NCBI RefSeq assembly: GCF_000188695.1
Contig: NW_004754905.1
Span: forward strand, 545,802-555,801
Source of the DNA: Salpingoeca rosetta
Taxonomy: Eukaryota; Opisthokonta; Choanoflagellata; Craspedida; Salpingoecidae
Length of the DNA: 10,000 bases
Reading direction: 5' to 3'
The notes beneath the pieces are model-generated. The model was not told the DNA's origin. It saw only the letters and a program-made list of their open reading frames with translations, and searched no databases. The position numbers were made by a program, and so were the translations under genes. Below, piece by piece: positions 1 through 10,000 of the stretch; position 1 is the stretch's first letter, and each line of letters opens with the position of its first letter.

Positions 1-72
<72 letters not shown>

Positions 73-199
73 ACTCACAACATCACCTTGCCATCCATCC
101 ATGTGCTCCTCGTCTCCTCAATTTACTTTCCCCAACTATTACCATTCGTCCAAACGGCTAACCCAAACCACCCCCCTGCGCCGCCAATCACCACTGTAG
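1..199 (+). other. Probable intron of gene 1 (3' part)
   Basis: It contains the GT tract, then a C/A/T-rich stretch without a convincing ORF, and a possible acceptor TGTAG at 195-199. In-frame TAA at 159-161 shows it is not coding in the frame of the following exon. It could instead be promoter/leader, but no ATG opens that frame before 1017. Confidence 0.45.
3..70. repeat. (GT)34 microsatellite
   Basis: Uninterrupted GT run. It is followed at 71-199 by C- and A-rich sequence ending TGTAG, the pattern of the other introns here, so it probably sits just behind a splice donor at position 3 in an intron of gene 1. Confidence 0.95.
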
Positions 200-7614
<7,415 letters not shown>

Positions 7615-7872
7615 TGATTGATGTCATTGGCAGTATGTGTGATAGAATACACGCATGGTTCTGTGTGATCCGTTCGACAGCGCTGCTGATAACACATTGA
7701 GCTGCCACATTCAACACTGAATCGCCCACACTGAATCACACACGAACGACAGGAAAAGTTGCGAGGTGGGCGTGGTTGTGGTTCCTCTTTTGTGTCAGTG
7801 CTTGAGCTTCATTTCCCACAAACAAACACACACACACACACGCCAGACACACACACACACACACACAAACAC

Positions 7873-7914
<42 letters not shown>

Positions 7915-7925
7915 CAAGTTCCACG
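7615..7925 (+). other. Intergenic region and 5' leader of gene 2
   Basis: 311 bases between the stop of gene 1 and the ATG of gene 2. No AATAAA is present and no RNA gene or clear promoter motif is seen. The first part is A/T-richer and must hold the 3' end of gene 1. From 7766 the layout (a GTGGGC donor-like site, GT-rich, then CA tract, then CAAG at 7918) resembles the introns here, so a 5'-UTR intron 7766-7918 is possible. Confidence 0.5.
7817..7914. repeat. CA microsatellite just upstream of the gene 2 start codon
   Basis: CA run with a few breaks (CAAA, CGCCAG) that ends 11 bases before ATG 7926. It lies in the leader or in a 5'-UTR intron. Confidence 0.92.
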
Positions 7926-8585
7926 ATGTTCTCCTGCTGCCGCCGCCCCTCGTCCCCCAAGACCATCGTCGCTGGAGATGGAGATGGCGACCCAAAGCCA
8001 CAGAAAGGAAGCGAGCTCGCCTCTTCAACGGCCGCTGTTGACGTGGTGAATGAGACACCAGCGTCAAGCACCGCGAAGCCACAACAGCGGCCTTCCAGCG
8101 AAGAAGAGCAGCGAGGCGACAATGGCGAAGACGCAAAGGGCGTGACACAACACCAAGCACACCCAGCACCGACCACTTCGACTACTGTTTCTGCCGAGGA
8201 CGAACATGCGATCCGCAAGGAAGGCGTGTCGCCTGCTGGGCTGCGCCAGTTCCTTGCCGATCTCAAGGCCGCACACCCAGACACGTACCAGAAGATGACC
8301 ACCAAAGAGGCGTGCGACAGCGTGGTGATCCCACGCACCAAGGCGAAGCAGTGTGCGTATGTCGACGTCATGGATCCACAGCACGTGGGCAGGAAGGCGA
8401 CCGTGTTTGTGTCGCACGCGTGGCGCTACAAGATCGTGGACGTGATTGGCACCCTCCTGGAGTTTGCAGGCGAGCAAGGCGAGGACGAAGTACGAGTCTT
8501 CTTCTGGTTCGATCTCTTCATCAACAACCAGAACACGGACATCACAGCCAACCTTCCTCAAGAGTGGTATGGAGCTTGTGTCTGT

Positions 8586-8635
<50 letters not shown>

Positions 8636-10000
8636 ATAATGTGTGTGTATGCATGTGTGTGTATGCATGTGCGTGTGCGTTGTTCACTTCCACCTGCCAC
8701 CTCTGCAACCCATGCCCTCAACCTCCCGTCCTTGCCCCAACCCCCCAACCCCCAACCCCAACACACACACACTGCAGGTGGAGCACGACGTTCAAGGAGT
8801 CCATTGCTGCGATCGGCCACGTGCTGCTGGTGTTGACACCGTGGCACGACCCCGTGCCGCTGACACGGGCATGGTGCCTGTGGGAGATCTTCTGCAGCGC
8901 AAGTCAGGAAGACGTGCAGCTCACCATCCGGCTGCCGAACGCAGAGCGAGACGCGCTGAAGGAGGCTGTGCTGGAGACCTACGAGGCCGTAACAGACGCA
9001 ATGGTGCGCGTGCAGGCCGAGCGGGCAGATGCCTGGGACCCCAAGGACAAGGAGATGATCTTCAAGGCGATTGAGGACGGTGTTGGCTTCCTACACTTGA
9101 ACAAGGTGGTCAAGGACCAGATGCGGAGCTGGTGCCTGCAACAAGTGGCGGGTTTTGTTGAGGAATCAGAAGACGTCAAAGGTGGTGGAAACGCAGAGCC
9201 AGCACTCTTGTGCAACAAGGTTGGGTTGTTGATGGACAGCTTTGGTGAGCATGACCGCGCCATCGACTACTTCCAGAAGAGCCTGCAGATGCAGCTCGAC
9301 ACGCTGGGGGAGAAGCACCCACATACAGCAACTACCTACAACAATCTGGGCTGTTCGTACGACGACAGGGGTCAGTATGACCTTGCCATTGAGTACTTCC
9401 TGAAGAGCCTCCAGATCAAGGTGGACACACTGGGTGAAATGCATCCAGGCACAGCAACCACATACGACAATTTGGGCCTGGCGTACAAGAACAAAGCTGA
9501 ATATGACCGCGCCATTGAGTGCTACGAGAAAAGTCTGCAGATTAAGCTGGACACGCTGGGGACCAAACACCTGGAGACAGCGGTCACGTACCATAATCTT
9601 GGCCAAGTTTACAACAAGAAGGGCCAGTTTGACGACGCCATTGAGTTCTATCAGAAGAGCCTGCAGATCAAGATGGACGCGTTGGGAGAGAAGCACCCCA
9701 GAACAGCAACAACCTGCCACAACATAGGCCAGGTGTACGCTGCCAAGGGCGAGTATGATCGCGCCATCTCTTTCTACAAGAGGAGCCTGCAGATCAGGCT
9801 GGACACCTTAGGGTCAAAGCATCCCGACACAGCGACCACACATCATGACATGGGCCACGTGTACTATCGTAAAGGCGAACATGACCGCGCCATTGAGTGC
9901 TACGAAAAGGGCCTTCAGAGTTACCTCGACACACTGGGGCCCCAGCACCCGCACACAGCCACCACGTACGCTTCCCTTGGTCAGGTGCATGGTGTGAAGG
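7926..10000 (+). CDS. TIR/HET-like domain plus TPR-repeat protein (kinesin-light-chain-like TPRs), 3' end outside window
   Basis: Two exons are seen, 7926-8566 and 8778-10000. The donor GTATGG and acceptor CTGCAG join in phase 2 to rebuild a Trp codon, giving QEWW at the junction, and exon 2 is open to the window edge (about 621 residues so far). The ATG at 7926 is chosen because it opens the long frame and follows a leader directly. Residues 1-90 are Ser/Ala/Thr-rich and begin MFSCC, a Cys pair that might be lipidated. About 95-150 is a helical segment. About 158-260 is a module with [18 protein letters not shown], a hydrophobic VLLVLTP strand and RAWCLWEIF. From residue 355 come 42-residue TPRs. 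The SHAW/WCLWE module is common in choanoflagellate and algal proteins as I recall them, and resembles TIR and HET folds. Substrate and partners are unknown. The same-strand upstream gene ends 311 bases away. Confidence 0.85.
8403..8892 (+). other. TIR/HET-like module (SHAW ... WFDLFINNQ ... WCLWE), split by one intron
   Basis: Seen: strand VFV then SHAW (8412-8423, residues 163-166); [11 protein letters not shown] (about 8500-8532); after the intron [21 protein letters not shown] (8782-8841 in two pieces, hydrophobic strand last); and RAWCLWEIF with the Glu at 8884-8886 (residue 250). Known: TIR domains start with a strand followed by a short S-containing loop and carry WCxxE-type sequence, whose Glu is catalytic in NAD-cleaving TIRs; fungal HET domains carry a W-x-D-x-x-x-x-N-Q motif and have been proposed to be TIR relatives. 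Inferred: this is a TIR-related domain that might cleave NAD. The low similarity means it could also be a non-enzymatic protein-interaction module. Confidence 0.55.
8590..8672. repeat. GT microsatellite with duplicated GTATGCAT-type units
   Basis: Pure GT to about 8630, then two copies of a unit GTGTGTGTATGCAT (about 8641-8668). It fills the 5' part of intron 8567-8777. The 3' part is C/A-rich (8730-8771) up to CTGCAG. Confidence 0.9.
9199..10000 (+). repeat. Tandem 42-residue TPR array (126-bp coding repeat)
   Basis: Six complete 126-bp units start at 9199, 9325, 9451, 9577, 9703 and 9829, and a seventh starts at 9955 and runs off the edge. The unit reads roughly [19 protein letters not shown], then [20 protein letters not shown], then HP. 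This is the TPR_12/kinesin-light-chain type: two helices of about 34 residues plus an 8-residue loop. The first unit is the most divergent ([19 protein letters not shown]). TPR superhelices bind peptide ligands. The strong similarity among units at protein and DNA level indicates expansion by unequal exchange. Confidence 0.93.

Noticed and set aside
8064..8708. Reverse-strand frame of 214 codons opposite gene 2 exon 1
   Set aside because: It overlaps the TIR/HET-like coding exon and is explained as a shadow of it; half is Thr-His from the GT tract.
9166..9720. Reverse-strand frame of 184 codons opposite the TPRs
   Set aside because: Its periodic composition simply mirrors the 126-bp TPR unit.

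Overview
The window is nuclear DNA from an intron-rich eukaryote. Two genes lie head-to-tail on the + strand: a TBC-domain (Rab-GTPase-activating) gene that fills about 200-7614, and the 5' part of a TIR/HET-like domain plus tetratricopeptide-repeat (TPR) gene from 7926 past the right edge. The evidence for a eukaryote is about twenty short exons with GT..AG junctions whose phases agree, a metazoan-type coiled-coil/TBC architecture, and long dinucleotide microsatellites. The GC-rich coding sequence, the TBC1D2-like protein and the kinesin-light-chain-like 42-residue TPRs suggest a unicellular holozoan, most likely a choanoflagellate of the Salpingoeca type. That placement is inference and rests on no database search.

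Layout. 1-199 is probably the 3' part of an intron, with a (GT)34 tract; the first exon of gene 1 lies to the left. 200-1381 is a low-complexity exon rich in Gln, Ser, Thr and Asp, with 42 uninterrupted CAA codons. 1602-3992 is a chain of short exons coding mainly heptad-like, charged coiled-coil sequence. 4168-4684 encodes the pre-TBC linker. 4594-6496 encodes the TBC domain, with both catalytic fingers visible: arginine at 5278-5280 and glutamine at 5679-5681. 6633-7614 encodes a short helical tail and then an acidic, Gln- and Ser-rich C-terminus with a basic cluster, ending at TGA 7612-7614. 7615-7925 is a short intergenic/leader region with a CA microsatellite. 7926-8566 and 8778-10000 are exons 1 and 2 of the second gene.

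Function. Gene 1 should stimulate GTP hydrolysis on a Rab-family GTPase at membranes, its coiled coil serving for dimerisation or partner binding. Gene 2 looks like a signalling or innate-defence type protein: a SHAW...WCLWE module related to TIR/HET folds, followed by a TPR array for protein binding. I see no functional link between the two genes beyond adjacency.

The most unusual property is the arrangement of the microsatellites. Almost every intron has GT-rich sequence in its 5' half, often starting at the splice donor, and CA-rich sequence in its 3' half. In the transcript these are complementary, (GU)n and (AC)n, so each intron could fold back and bring its two splice sites together. 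No RNA genes, CRISPR arrays, transposase genes or reverse-strand genes could be supported.
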